Shown piece after piece: positions 1 through 5,811 of a stretch of DNA of 6,091 nt; the first letter of the stretch is position 1, and every line of letters begins with the position of its first letter. Made by a program: the position numbers and the translations under genes. The DNA is from Candidatus Dormiibacterota bacterium (GTDB lineage: Bacteria > Chloroflexota > Dormibacteria > Aeolococcales > Bog-877). The notes under the pieces are model-generated. The model had not been told where the DNA came from. It worked only from the letters and a program-made list of their open reading frames with translations, and ran no database searches. The stretch lies in contig PLDE01000229.1 in assembly GCA_003135035.1 (NCBI GenBank), positions 1 to 6,091 of the forward strand. Reading direction: 5' to 3'.

Positions 1-209
1 GACTCGGCCATGAAGTGGACGCCGCAGAAGACGATGACCTCGGCATCCGTCTCCGCCGCCGTGCGGGAAAGCCCGAGCGAGTCACCGACGAAGTCGGCGA
101 TGTCCTGGACTTCGTCGCGCTGATAGTTGTGGGCCAGGATCAAGGCTTTGCGCTCATGTCGAAGTTCGCGGATCTCTTCCGCGAGCAGCCCTTCGGTTGC
201 AACCGCCAT
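1..209 (-). CDS. nadA: Quinolinate synthase NadA, 5' part (cut by window start)
   Basis: Only the first 69 residues are present; the gene continues beyond base 1. NadA condenses iminoaspartate with dihydroxyacetone phosphate to quinolinate, using a [4Fe-4S] cluster, in de novo NAD synthesis in the cytoplasm. Visible signatures are the ILAHNYQ segment near residue 28 with its substrate-binding His, the DFVGDSL segment near residues 42-48, and the CGVHFMAES motif at the edge, whose Cys is the first of the three conserved cluster ligands of the family. The ATG lies 7 bases after the stop of the E1-like gene. Its Shine-Dalgarno is weak (TTGAGAT directly before ATG), which fits translational coupling. 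It is the last visible member of the five-gene operon; nadB or nadC may follow outside the window, but this cannot be seen. The identification is secure from motifs alone. Confidence 0.95.
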   Translation of the reverse strand, partial: MAVATEGLLAEEIRELRHERKALILAHNYQRDEVQDIADFVGDSLGLSRTAAETDAEVIVFCGVHFMAE

Positions 210-216
210 ATCTCAA

Positions 217-996
217 TTATGGCCCGTTGCCGAGAGTCCTCCCCCCATGAGCCGGGCAGCTGGGATCGAGCGGGAAGCGAACCTCCCGCCAGCGAACGGC
301 GGCCGCGTCAAAGTCGAGCAGCCGCCCGCCGGTTTCCTGGGCCGGCCCAAAGATCAGCTTGATGGCCTCCAGGGCCTGGAGAGATCCGATCATCCCCACC
401 AAGGGCCCCAGCACTCCCGCCTCGCGACAGGATTGCCCCAGCTCGGTCGGCGGTCCACCGAAGAGACACCGATAGCAGGCACCGCCAGACGGCACCGCGA
501 CCACTTGCCCAGCGAGGCCGACCGCGCCGCCGATGACCATTCCCTTCCCGCGAGGAACGCAGTGGTCGTTGACCAGGAACTTGGTGAGCGGATCGTCGGA
601 GCACTCCAGCACCACGTCGGCGGCCGCCAGGAGTTCCCCGATCGATGCCGCACTCACCGCCGCCGCATGGGTCTCGACGGAGATGGTGGGGTTGAGCTCG
701 CCGATCCGTGCTCCCAGCAGGGCGGCCTTGGGCTGACCAACCTCCTCGGTCCGGTAGGCAACCTGCCGGTTGAGGTTGTCCAGTGAAACCTGGTCGGGGT
801 CGATCAGGACCAGGCGTCCGACCCCAGCGGCGCCCAAGTAGAGAGCCGCCGGCACACCGAGCCCGCCACACCCCACCACCGCGGCGGTGGCCTGGCCCAA
901 GCGGAGCTGGCCCGCTTCGCCCACCTCGCGCAACAACAGCTGCCGGCTGTAGCGCTCGACCGCGGCGGCGTTGAGCCCCTGCACGGCCGCGGTCAT
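217..996 (-). CDS. HesA/MoeB/ThiF-family E1-like adenylyltransferase
   Basis: The 259-residue protein belongs to the family that adenylates the C-terminal Gly-Gly of small sulfur carriers such as ThiS or MoaD, for thiamine, molybdopterin or thioamino-acid synthesis. Visible features are RYSRQ at 15-19 (family arginine), the ATP loop GCGGLG at 42-47, the acidic end of the second strand at LIDPD (D66), SLDNLNRQ at 71-78, K90, the magnesium-site region SDD (D134, D135), CYRC at 174-177, and C190 before REAGVLGPLVG, in the place of the catalytic Cys. The protein ends soon after this, so there is no rhodanese domain. The second zinc pair, normally CxxC, reads CPAH (C247, H250). The ATG is preceded by GAGGG at 8 bases spacing, overlapping the TGA of the dsrH-like gene 10 bases upstream. 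MoeB, ThiF and HesA cannot be separated here; the carrier is unknown. Confidence 0.92.
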   Translation of the reverse strand: MTAAVQGLNAAAVERYSRQLLLREVGEAGQLRLGQATAAVVGCGGLGVPAALYLGAAGVGRLVLIDPDQVSLDNLNRQVAYRTEEVGQPKAALLGARIGELNPTISVETHAAAVSAASIGELLAAADVVLECSDDPLTKFLVNDHCVPRGKGMVIGGAVGLAGQVVAVPSGGACYRCLFGGPPTELGQSCREAGVLGPLVGMIGSLQALEAIKLIFGPAQETGGRLLDFDAAAVRWREVRFPLDPSCPAHGGRTLGNGP

Positions 997-1006
997 GGCC
1001 GGGCCC

Positions 1007-1312
1007 TCACCAGCTCGTGACCTGGGCGGCGGCGGCGCAGCGCTCGATGATTCCGGGGTAGTCGATCAAAGCCCATCGCTCCTCCACTTTCCGTTGCCGA
1101 GCATCCTCGGCGCAGGCCATCACCACCACCTTAGGTCTCCCCTTCTCCCCCAGGGAGAATTGCACGGTGGCCTCGGTCTCGAGTACGGCGTCGTGGAACA
1201 GCACCACCTCGACTCGCCCACCGGAGTCCACGCGGGCGCGACAGTGCTGCCAGGCGCGGCGGTCTTCGCGGCGGTACAGCAGGTGCAGCTCCAGGCCAGC
1301 CTCAGAGGACAA
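1007..1312 (-). CDS. DsrH/TusB-like sulfur relay protein
   Basis: The 101-residue product matches the length and layout of DsrH/TusB, the third subunit of the DsrEFH/TusBCD heterohexamer that passes persulfide sulfur between carrier proteins in the cytoplasm. The clearest signature is the C-terminus: LIDYPGIIE near 82-90 and a final SW, where E. coli TusB has LIDYTDF and ends in AW. A central VVLFHDAVL strand (36-44) matches the family's LLLLQDGV strand. The only in-frame start found is TTG at 1312; it has no Shine-Dalgarno, and the reading frame overlaps the end of the dsrF-like gene by 11 bases, so coupled translation is likely. Cysteines are C24, C67 and C92; C67 sits in VVVMACAED rather than near the N-terminus as in DsrH. 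Family assignment rests on remembered TusB sequence, not on a search. Confidence 0.8.
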   Translation of the reverse strand: MSSEAGLELHLLYRREDRRAWQHCRARVDSGGRVEVVLFHDAVLETEATVQFSLGEKGRPKVVVMACAEDARQRKVEERWALIDYPGIIERCAAAAQVTSW

Positions 1313-1670
1313 GACAGCTGGCCGCCGACCCGCAAACGGCGATCACTTCTGCTCGGGAGGCCACCGCGACGCCCGGCCGCAGGTCTCGCTCAGCCAGACC
1401 CAGTCCTGCCAGTGATTCCAGTTCCACCAAAACCGGTACCTCCTCCTCCCCGATCAGGCTCTCCAGTTCTCGAGTCAGGCCCCCGGTCCAGGCACCGAGT
1501 TGAGGAGGCGCCGCCAGCGCCAGGGCGCTGGCGGCGTCAGCTAGCACCAGTCGTACCGTCAGCCCCCCCAGAGGGAGGGCGAGGGCCACACGCACGGCCA
1601 ACGCCGCGTCTTCGACGTCGAGGTCACCACGGGCCAGCACCACAAAGTCTTGGCCTGGGGACGCCGTCAT
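1302..1670 (-). CDS. DsrF/TusC-like sulfur relay protein
   Basis: The 122-residue protein sits between dsrE-like and dsrH-like genes in the canonical E-F-H order, which is the main reason to call it DsrF/TusC-like. Its sequence is divergent: an alpha/beta pattern with strands such as DFVVLARG (8-15) and LTVRLVLADAAS (37-48), a GLGLAERDL segment like the RGL region of TusC, and a C-terminal EVIAVCGSAASCLVL in the position of the family's YDVILRF ending. It has no Cys in the mid-protein region; only C113 and C119 are present. I chose the ATG at 1670 because it overlaps the dsrE-like stop as ATGA and gives a normal family length. A longer reading from 1772 would add 34 low-complexity residues inside the previous gene. 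No own Shine-Dalgarno is visible, as expected for coupled translation. Confidence 0.75.
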   Translation of the reverse strand: MTASPGQDFVVLARGDLDVEDAALAVRVALALPLGGLTVRLVLADAASALALAAPPQLGAWTGGLTRELESLIGEEEVPVLVELESLAGLGLAERDLRPGVAVASRAEVIAVCGSAASCLVL

Positions 1671-1960
1671 CGGAAGACCAGGATGCGGTCGGCCTCCCGA
1701 CACTGGCGCGCCAGGTCGCGCAGGCTGCCCCGGTGCACACCTGCAATCTCGACTGGCTGCGTCTGGCGCCATCGGAGGTCGGCGTCACACAGGGTGACAG
1801 GCACGACTCCGGCAAGACTGCCGGCATGGGCCACTCCGTCGCCCGCCAGGAACACCTCGACTCGGTGGCCGGCCGCGCCCGCCGCCAGCGCGAGGGCCTT
1901 CGCTGTGTGCACAGCCTCGGTGCGAGGGCCGGCGGTGAGCAGAAAGAGAAAGTTCAGCAC
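1667..1960 (-). CDS. DsrE/TusD-like sulfurtransferase subunit
   Basis: First gene of the operon, 97 residues. DsrE/TusD carries the active-site Cys of the DsrEFH complex, receiving sulfur from a TusA-like donor. The fold pattern fits: strand LNFLFLLTAG (2-11), helix from T14, strand HRVEVFLAGDGV (32-43), then VTLC (55-58), and a final EADRILVF (89-96) that parallels the TCDRVVQF ending of E. coli TusD. C58 lies where TusD has its catalytic Cys78 (NICVAAALRRG). The start is GTG at 1960: GGAGGG lies 7 bases upstream at 1968-1973, the best ribosome site in the window, and the protein then begins directly with the first strand. An ATG at 2044 would add 28 Arg-rich residues without a ribosome site. 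The product is shorter than E. coli TusD (128 residues), so it may be a simplified relative. Confidence 0.83.
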   Translation of the reverse strand: MLNFLFLLTAGPRTEAVHTAKALALAAGAAGHRVEVFLAGDGVAHAGSLAGVVPVTLCDADLRWRQTQPVEIAGVHRGSLRDLARQCREADRILVFR

Positions 1961-1967
1961 GTCGAAT

Positions 1968-1973
1968 CCCTCC
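1968..1973 (-). promoter_or_regulatory. Ribosome binding site of the dsrE-like gene
   Basis: GGAGGG on the minus strand, 7 bases before the GTG at 1960. It decides the start of the dsrE-like gene in favour of GTG over an upstream ATG at 2044. Confidence 0.8.
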
Positions 1974-1984
1974 AAGCGTCTAGC

Positions 1985-1998
1985 CCCTCGATTGAGGG
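1985..1998 (-). promoter_or_regulatory. Small leader hairpin before the dsrE-like ribosome site
   Basis: On the minus-strand RNA, CCCUC (1994-1998) and GAGGG (1985-1989) pair around the four-base loop AAUC. The same CCCUC could instead pair with GAGGG inside the Shine-Dalgarno (1968-1972), so the two pairings exclude each other. Whether this has a regulatory effect is inference; each pairing is only five base pairs. Confidence 0.3.
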
Positions 1999-2044
1999 TA
2001 TGCTCCACCAAGCTTCGGCGCTGAACAGCAGTACGAAGGAGCAC

Positions 2045-2071
2045 TAGGCGACGGAACGGCTCCGCCGCCTA
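2045..2071 (-). promoter_or_regulatory. 11-bp GC-rich hairpin between MFS gene and dsr-like operon
   Basis: Arms 2045-2055 and 2061-2071 pair with a five-base loop. All pairs are Watson-Crick except one position (2051/2065), which is an A-C mismatch on the plus strand but a G-U pair in minus-strand RNA. This favours a structure in the minus transcript. It lies about 113 bases after the MFS stop and 85 bases before the dsrE-like start. No U-run follows, so it is either a weak terminator for the MFS gene or part of the operon leader. Confidence 0.4.
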
Positions 2072-2091
2072 CGGCCGGGCCGGGCACTGGC

Positions 2092-2156
2092 GAGGAGCCG
2101 GGGAGAATCCGGTGCTGTCAACAGAGGATGGGCACCACCCCACAGTCAGGTGGCCT
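2092..2156 (+). promoter_or_regulatory. Possible cobalamin-riboswitch-like fragment (degenerate)
   Basis: On the plus strand, 2092-2119 reads GAGGA, then a CCGG-closed loop with GGGGAGAATCC, then GCTGTC. This follows closely the conserved core of cobalamin riboswitches in high-GC bacteria (GAGGAA, GGUGnnAAUCC, GCUGUC). At 2144-2156, AGTCAGGTGGCCT resembles the 5' part of the B12 box (AGYCMGRAGACCU). However, the CCGCAACUGU segment and the GCCACUG/GGGAAGG arm are missing, and the two blocks are much closer than usual. Downstream on this strand is only the antisense of the MFS gene. It may be a decayed riboswitch, an antisense element, or chance. Confidence 0.25.
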
Positions 2157-2183
2157 TGACCACCGCAGGCTGCCAGGCCCCGG

Positions 2184-3689
2184 CTAGAACTCGCTAAGAG
2201 GGTCTTCCGTTGCGCCTAGCCGGCCGCCGCCCCGGAGGGACGAGAAGGCGGCCGCCGCCACCGCGATCGCTGCCAGGAACAACGCCGCAGCCGCAAGGCC
2301 ACGCTCGACCAAGGTTGGTGAGTGAGCGTGGGCACTAGAGATTCCAGCGGCCAGCCCAAAGACTATCCCGACCAGCGCCACCCCCATGGCCGTTCCCATG
2401 CCCCTGGTCATATTGAGGATGCCGCTAGCCATTCCCGCTTGATCCCTCTCCACTGCGCCCATGATGGCGGCGTTGTTCGGAGGCGTGAAGGTGCCGAGTC
2501 CAACTCCGATCGCAATCAGTTCGACCAGCAGGAATGGCCCAGTGGTGGGGTGCAACGCGATCGCCAGAAGGGCGGCTGCCGTCAGAGCCATGCCCCCGAC
2601 CGTGAGGGGGCGGGCGCCCAGACGGTCAGCCACGATACCAGCGAATGGCGCCGTCAGGCCAAGCGCCAGCGGCAGGATGAGCAGACGCACTCCGGCTGCC
2701 GCGGGGCTCAGGTGTCCAGAGAACTGCAGATAGAAAGGGAAGACGAAGAGCGTGCCGAACAGAGCCAGGTAGGAGAGAAGGCCACTGGTGATCCCAAAAC
2801 TGAAGGCGCGCCGGCGAAAGACCGCCAGCCGCATCATCGGCGCGCTTGCCCGAGCCTCCCAAACGAGAAATGCCACCCCAAAGGCCAACGTTGCCGCGAA
2901 ACAGCCCAGGACGGAGGCCGAGTCCCAGCCAGCCTGATCGCCGAACGACAGAGCGAGTAGCAGGCCGGCGACGGCGATTATGAAGAGACCGAGCCCCACC
3001 CAGTCGACGGGCTCTCGCTTCGCGAGAAAGCGACTGCGGGGAAGCAGGAACCAGCCGAGGCCGAACCCCATGATCCCGGCCGGGACGTTGACCAGAAAGA
3101 GCAGTCGCCAGCCTCCAAGAACCAGCAGCAGACCGCCGATCCCGGGGCCGAGGCAAAGGCCGAGTGCCTGGGCAGCTCCCTGGACACCAATACCGCGACC
3201 CAGTTTCTCGCGCGGCATCGCCTGGACTATTAAAGCCACGCTGTTGGCCTGCAACATCGCTGCGCCCAACCCCTGCACGACGCGGAAAATGTCGAGAGTG
3301 ACCAGAGTGGGGGCCAGGCCACAAAGGCCACTGCCGATGATGAAGATTGCGAATCCATAGATGTAGAGCAGCTTTCGGCCGACCATGTCGGCGAAGCGCC
3401 CCACCGCTGTCACCAGCGCGACCAGGGTCAGCAGATAGGCAAGGGCAACCCACTCTACCCCTCCCAAGTTACTGTGAAAGTAGGTCTGCATCGACGGCAG
3501 GGCAATGACGACGATGCTGGCGTCCAGTTGGCCCATGAATGCCCCGACGCAGACCGTCGCCACCACCCACCAGTGGGCGTGAGGGGAGTTAGCGATCCGG
3601 GCCGGCCGCCGGGGCTCGACCAGGAGCCTCCGCCAGCCGCCGACCTCGCGCTCCGTGGGTAGCCCAGACGACGAGCCGGAAGCACCCAT
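2184..3689 (-). CDS. MFS drug exporter, DHA2 (EmrB/QacA) family, 14 segments
   Basis: The 501-residue integral membrane protein is a proton-driven antiporter of the major facilitator superfamily, expected to export drugs or other hydrophobic compounds; the true substrate is unknown. Signatures in order are LDASIVVIALPSM at 55-67 (motif D1), GRFADMVGRK at 97-106 (motif A), RVVQGLGAAML at 136-146 (motif B, R136), GPGIGG at 181-186 (antiporter motif C), NVPAG at 201-205, and PPNNAAIMG near 414-422. I count 14 hydrophobic segments between about residues 40 and 482, the mark of DHA2 rather than the 12-segment DHA1. A cytoplasmic N-terminal stretch of about 38 polar residues precedes the first segment. 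The ATG has no Shine-Dalgarno but a TAGAGT hexamer nine bases upstream, suggesting a leaderless message. It appears monocistronic, with gaps of 133 and 223 bases to its neighbours, and no regulator gene is adjacent. Confidence 0.93.
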   Translation of the reverse strand: MGASGSSSGLPTEREVGGWRRLLVEPRRPARIANSPHAHWWVVATVCVGAFMGQLDASIVVIALPSMQTYFHSNLGGVEWVALAYLLTLVALVTAVGRFADMVGRKLLYIYGFAIFIIGSGLCGLAPTLVTLDIFRVVQGLGAAMLQANSVALIVQAMPREKLGRGIGVQGAAQALGLCLGPGIGGLLLVLGGWRLLFLVNVPAGIMGFGLGWFLLPRSRFLAKREPVDWVGLGLFIIAVAGLLLALSFGDQAGWDSASVLGCFAATLAFGVAFLVWEARASAPMMRLAVFRRRAFSFGITSGLLSYLALFGTLFVFPFYLQFSGHLSPAAAGVRLLILPLALGLTAPFAGIVADRLGARPLTVGGMALTAAALLAIALHPTTGPFLLVELIAIGVGLGTFTPPNNAAIMGAVERDQAGMASGILNMTRGMGTAMGVALVGIVFGLAAGISSAHAHSPTLVERGLAAAALFLAAIAVAAAAFSSLRGGGRLGATEDPLSEF

Positions 3690-3697
3690 CCGCGTCT

Positions 3698-3727
3698 ACT
3701 CTAGCCGGGCTCGGCACCTGTTCTCGA
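3698..3727 (-). promoter_or_regulatory. Candidate promoter of the MFS gene, near-leaderless
   Basis: On the minus strand, TAGAGT (3698-3703) lies 18 bases after TCGAGA (3722-3727). Each hexamer matches four of six consensus bases of a housekeeping sigma promoter. Start of transcription would fall at about 3689-3692, on or just before the ATG, which itself lacks a Shine-Dalgarno; this agrees with a leaderless transcript. Confidence 0.35.
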
Positions 3728-3777
3728 TCGGAAGAGTCACCCCAAACGCAGGGGTCAACCTTGGCCGTCCCTGTGGA

Positions 3778-3811
3778 CTCCTCCTGCCCTCTCGAGCGAG
3801 GGCAGGAGGAG
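3778..3811 (-). terminator. Hairpin terminator candidate after the APC permease gene
   Basis: A perfect 14-bp stem (3778-3791 with 3798-3811) closes a six-base loop, and a short GACT/AGTC outer pairing is possible with a two-base bulge. It lies 11 bases after the TAG stop of the permease. No U-run follows on the minus strand, so it is not a classical intrinsic terminator, but position and stability suggest transcript ending or 3'-end protection. Confidence 0.6.
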
Positions 3812-3822
3812 AGTCTGCGAGA

Positions 3823-5736
3823 CTACTTGCCCAACTGCGGAGCTGGGCTGGCCGGGGCTCCAACGGGCGCACTGGGCTCATCAGTGATTACCGCTGTGCC
3901 ACCTTCTACGATGGCCTTGATTTCCTCAGTCTCGTAGCCACTGTGGATAGCCCAACCGTAGGAGAGCAGTCCGACCATGATCACCACCAAGAGATCGGCG
4001 GGGAAAGGAAGTCCGCTGGGCTTGCTCGGATTAAGGAGCGCCGCCGGCCCGTACGCTCCGTAGTAGGAGATTCCGTACACCGCGAGAAGCAGATAAATCA
4101 GCCACCAAGTACTACTCACCGCTTGGCGGCCCTCAGCATTGCACAGGTAGTAGAGGGCTCCGGTGAATCCCGCCACCAGGATTATCGTTGTGAAGTAGAA
4201 GACTGGGAACGCCGGATGTGCCAGCGTCAAGGGACTGGCCACCAGCGCCCATTGGCCCCAGCGCTGGACGATGATCCAGAGGACTAGGAAAACCAGCCCT
4301 AAGATCGCGCCGGAAAGCGGGTTCACCCAGCCCTTGCGGGGCGCGTAGTACCAGGCAAAGAGCGGCAGGGCGACGAAGACGGCGGCGTAGATAATCGCTA
4401 GCTCCTCGAAGTCTGACCAGTACACGATCATCAAGGCCCCAACGAACCCGGCCGGCCCGATCAGGCCCGCCGCCGGCAGGCGGAAGGGACGTGTTAACGA
4501 AGGCGCAGTTCGACGCAGGACATGCACCGCGACCGGACCCAAGATGTAGGTAAGCACCGTCGCCCCAGTGATGATGCCCACCAGTTCGTACCAGCTAGGC
4601 AAGGGCAGGAAAAAGAGGCACCCGACTACGGCAGAGGCGATCAGCGCGATCCAGGGGATGCGGAACCGGGCAAGGATCATCTGGAAGAACTTAGGCAGAT
4701 AGCCGACGATCGACAGACCGTAGACCGTTCGCGCCGAAGTGCCGAGGTAGACATATCCGGTCCCGGTCGGTGAAACGAAGGCGTCGATCAGCAGGATCGT
4801 CGCGAAACCGCCCAGCAGGGCAGGCCCCGCCGCCTTAAGGACAACATAGAAGGGGGCGTCCTTGGCAGCACTGCCAGCTGCCTTCAAAGCTGCCCAGTCT
4901 CCGGCGTGGATGCCAAACGCCCCCCACTTGATGCCGCCGATAAAGGCGGCCTGGAGAAGGACGTAGAGGGCCAGGCCCGCCAGAACGGAGGCGATAGTCG
5001 CGATAGGCACATCGCGCTGTGGGTTGCGAGCCTCCCCGCCGTAATCCAGCGCTTGGCGGAAGCCGAGGAATGAGAAGACGATTCCCGAAGATGCCACCGC
5101 ACCCAGTACTGGTGCCCAGCCAAGAGGAGCGAATCCACCGAAGCTGGCGTAGTTCTTGGCATGGAGGTCGAACACGAACAGCAAAATCACGGTCAGGATC
5201 GGGATCACGAACTTCCAACCGGTAATGAAGCTGTTGAACTGGCTCAAGAACCGGATCCCGACATAGTTGATGATGAAGAAGACAATCATCAGGCCGATCC
5301 CAAAGAGGATCCCGCCCGGCCAGATCAGCTCGGAGTTCACCGGGTTGACGATGCCGTGGATGTAGGTACTGGCGTAGGTGACTACTGCCTCTGCCTCAAT
5401 GGCCGGCACGCTAACCGCCGACAGGAGGTAGGTCCAGCCGAGGATGAACCCTGTGAAACCGCCGTGGGTCAAATGGGGGTAGCGGACGATGGCACCGCTC
5501 CGGGGCAGCATCCCAGCAATCTCGGCGTAGTTGAAGGCCACTAGCAGAACCAGAACCCCACCGATCACCCAGGAGACAATTGCCGCCGGCCCGGCGGTAG
5601 CGGCCGCGGAGAGCGCGGCAAAGAGCCAGCCTGACCCGATGATGCCCCCCATGGAGAGGAAGAACAGCTGCCAGACGGACATCCGCCGGTCAAGTTTCCG
5701 GTCGGCGGCGTCCGCGTCTCTGGTGCTTACCGCCAT
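3823..5736 (-). CDS. APC-superfamily amino-acid permease, long form
   Basis: The 637-residue protein is a cytoplasmic-membrane transporter of the amino acid-polyamine-organocation superfamily, probably an amino-acid/proton symporter or exchanger; substrate is not deducible. It starts its first segment with GGIIGSGWLF (30-39), the unwound substrate-binding stretch of this superfamily. FSFLGFRQALDYGGEARNP (221-239) followed by QRDVP matches the family's sixth segment and the conserved acidic-rich loop after it. There are about 14 or more hydrophobic segments, against 12 in typical members of 450-500 residues; the extra ones lie in the C-terminal third (about 484-606). The tail from about 607 is soluble, with an acidic part and a final Pro/Ala-rich stretch. 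The ATG has a strong AGGGAGGGA six bases upstream. The gene stands alone, between a hairpin terminator and a divergent tRNA. Confidence 0.92.
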   Translation of the reverse strand: MAVSTRDADAADRKLDRRMSVWQLFFLSMGGIIGSGWLFAALSAAATAGPAAIVSWVIGGVLVLLVAFNYAEIAGMLPRSGAIVRYPHLTHGGFTGFILGWTYLLSAVSVPAIEAEAVVTYASTYIHGIVNPVNSELIWPGGILFGIGLMIVFFIINYVGIRFLSQFNSFITGWKFVIPILTVILLFVFDLHAKNYASFGGFAPLGWAPVLGAVASSGIVFSFLGFRQALDYGGEARNPQRDVPIATIASVLAGLALYVLLQAAFIGGIKWGAFGIHAGDWAALKAAGSAAKDAPFYVVLKAAGPALLGGFATILLIDAFVSPTGTGYVYLGTSARTVYGLSIVGYLPKFFQMILARFRIPWIALIASAVVGCLFFLPLPSWYELVGIITGATVLTYILGPVAVHVLRRTAPSLTRPFRLPAAGLIGPAGFVGALMIVYWSDFEELAIIYAAVFVALPLFAWYYAPRKGWVNPLSGAILGLVFLVLWIIVQRWGQWALVASPLTLAHPAFPVFYFTTIILVAGFTGALYYLCNAEGRQAVSSTWWLIYLLLAVYGISYYGAYGPAALLNPSKPSGLPFPADLLVVIMVGLLSYGWAIHSGYETEEIKAIVEGGTAVITDEPSAPVGAPASPAPQLGK

Positions 5737-5740
5737 AGCT

Positions 5741-5749
5741 TCCCTCCCT
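5741..5749 (-). promoter_or_regulatory. Ribosome binding site of the APC permease gene
   Basis: AGGGAGGGA on the minus strand just upstream of the ATG at 5736, with GGAGG at about six bases spacing. It supports this start over internal Met codons. Confidence 0.75.
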
Positions 5750-5794
5750 ATCTCAGCCCAAATTGGCTATTGCCGACCTTGCCCCAGCCCAACG

Positions 5795-5807
5795 AACTGT
5801 GACAGTT
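5795..5807. promoter_or_regulatory. 13-bp perfect dyad, operator-like, before the APC permease gene
   Basis: AACTGT-G-ACAGTT is a perfect inverted repeat around one central base, 59 bases before the permease start codon. It overlaps the start of transcription predicted from the weak promoter next to it. This is the position of a repressor site for a dimeric regulator, but the regulator family is not identifiable and no regulator gene is in the window. Confidence 0.4.
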
Positions 5808-5811
5808 GCAG

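Noticed and set aside
127..786. 219-codon plus-strand open frame opposite the E1-like gene
   Set aside because: Low-complexity composition with no recognisable motif; the minus strand here encodes clear E1-family motifs and the nadA start.
1671..1772. N-terminal extension of the dsrF-like protein to an ATG at 1772
   Set aside because: It would lie inside the dsrE-like gene and add Pro/Gly/Arg-rich sequence; the ATGA overlap at 1667-1670 gives a better start.
1961..2044. N-terminal extension of the dsrE-like protein to an ATG at 2044
   Set aside because: The extra 28 residues are Arg-rich and unlike the family, the ATG has no Shine-Dalgarno, and GGAGGG sits correctly before GTG at 1960.
971..2047. 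358-codon open frame on the plus strand opposite the dsrE/F/H-like genes
   Set aside because: It is rich in Pro, Arg and Gly without domain signal, and lies fully antisense to three genes with family signatures, overlaps and a good ribosome site. It is a GC-rich shadow frame.
2116..2121. Exact TTGACA on the minus strand as -35 of the dsr-like operon
   Set aside because: At 16-18 bases downstream there is only GC-rich sequence (about GGCTCC) with no -10 resemblance.
3655..4287. 210-codon plus-strand open frame across the MFS/permease junction
   Set aside because: It is antisense to the permease C-terminus and the terminator hairpin, has no ribosome site of note and no family signature.
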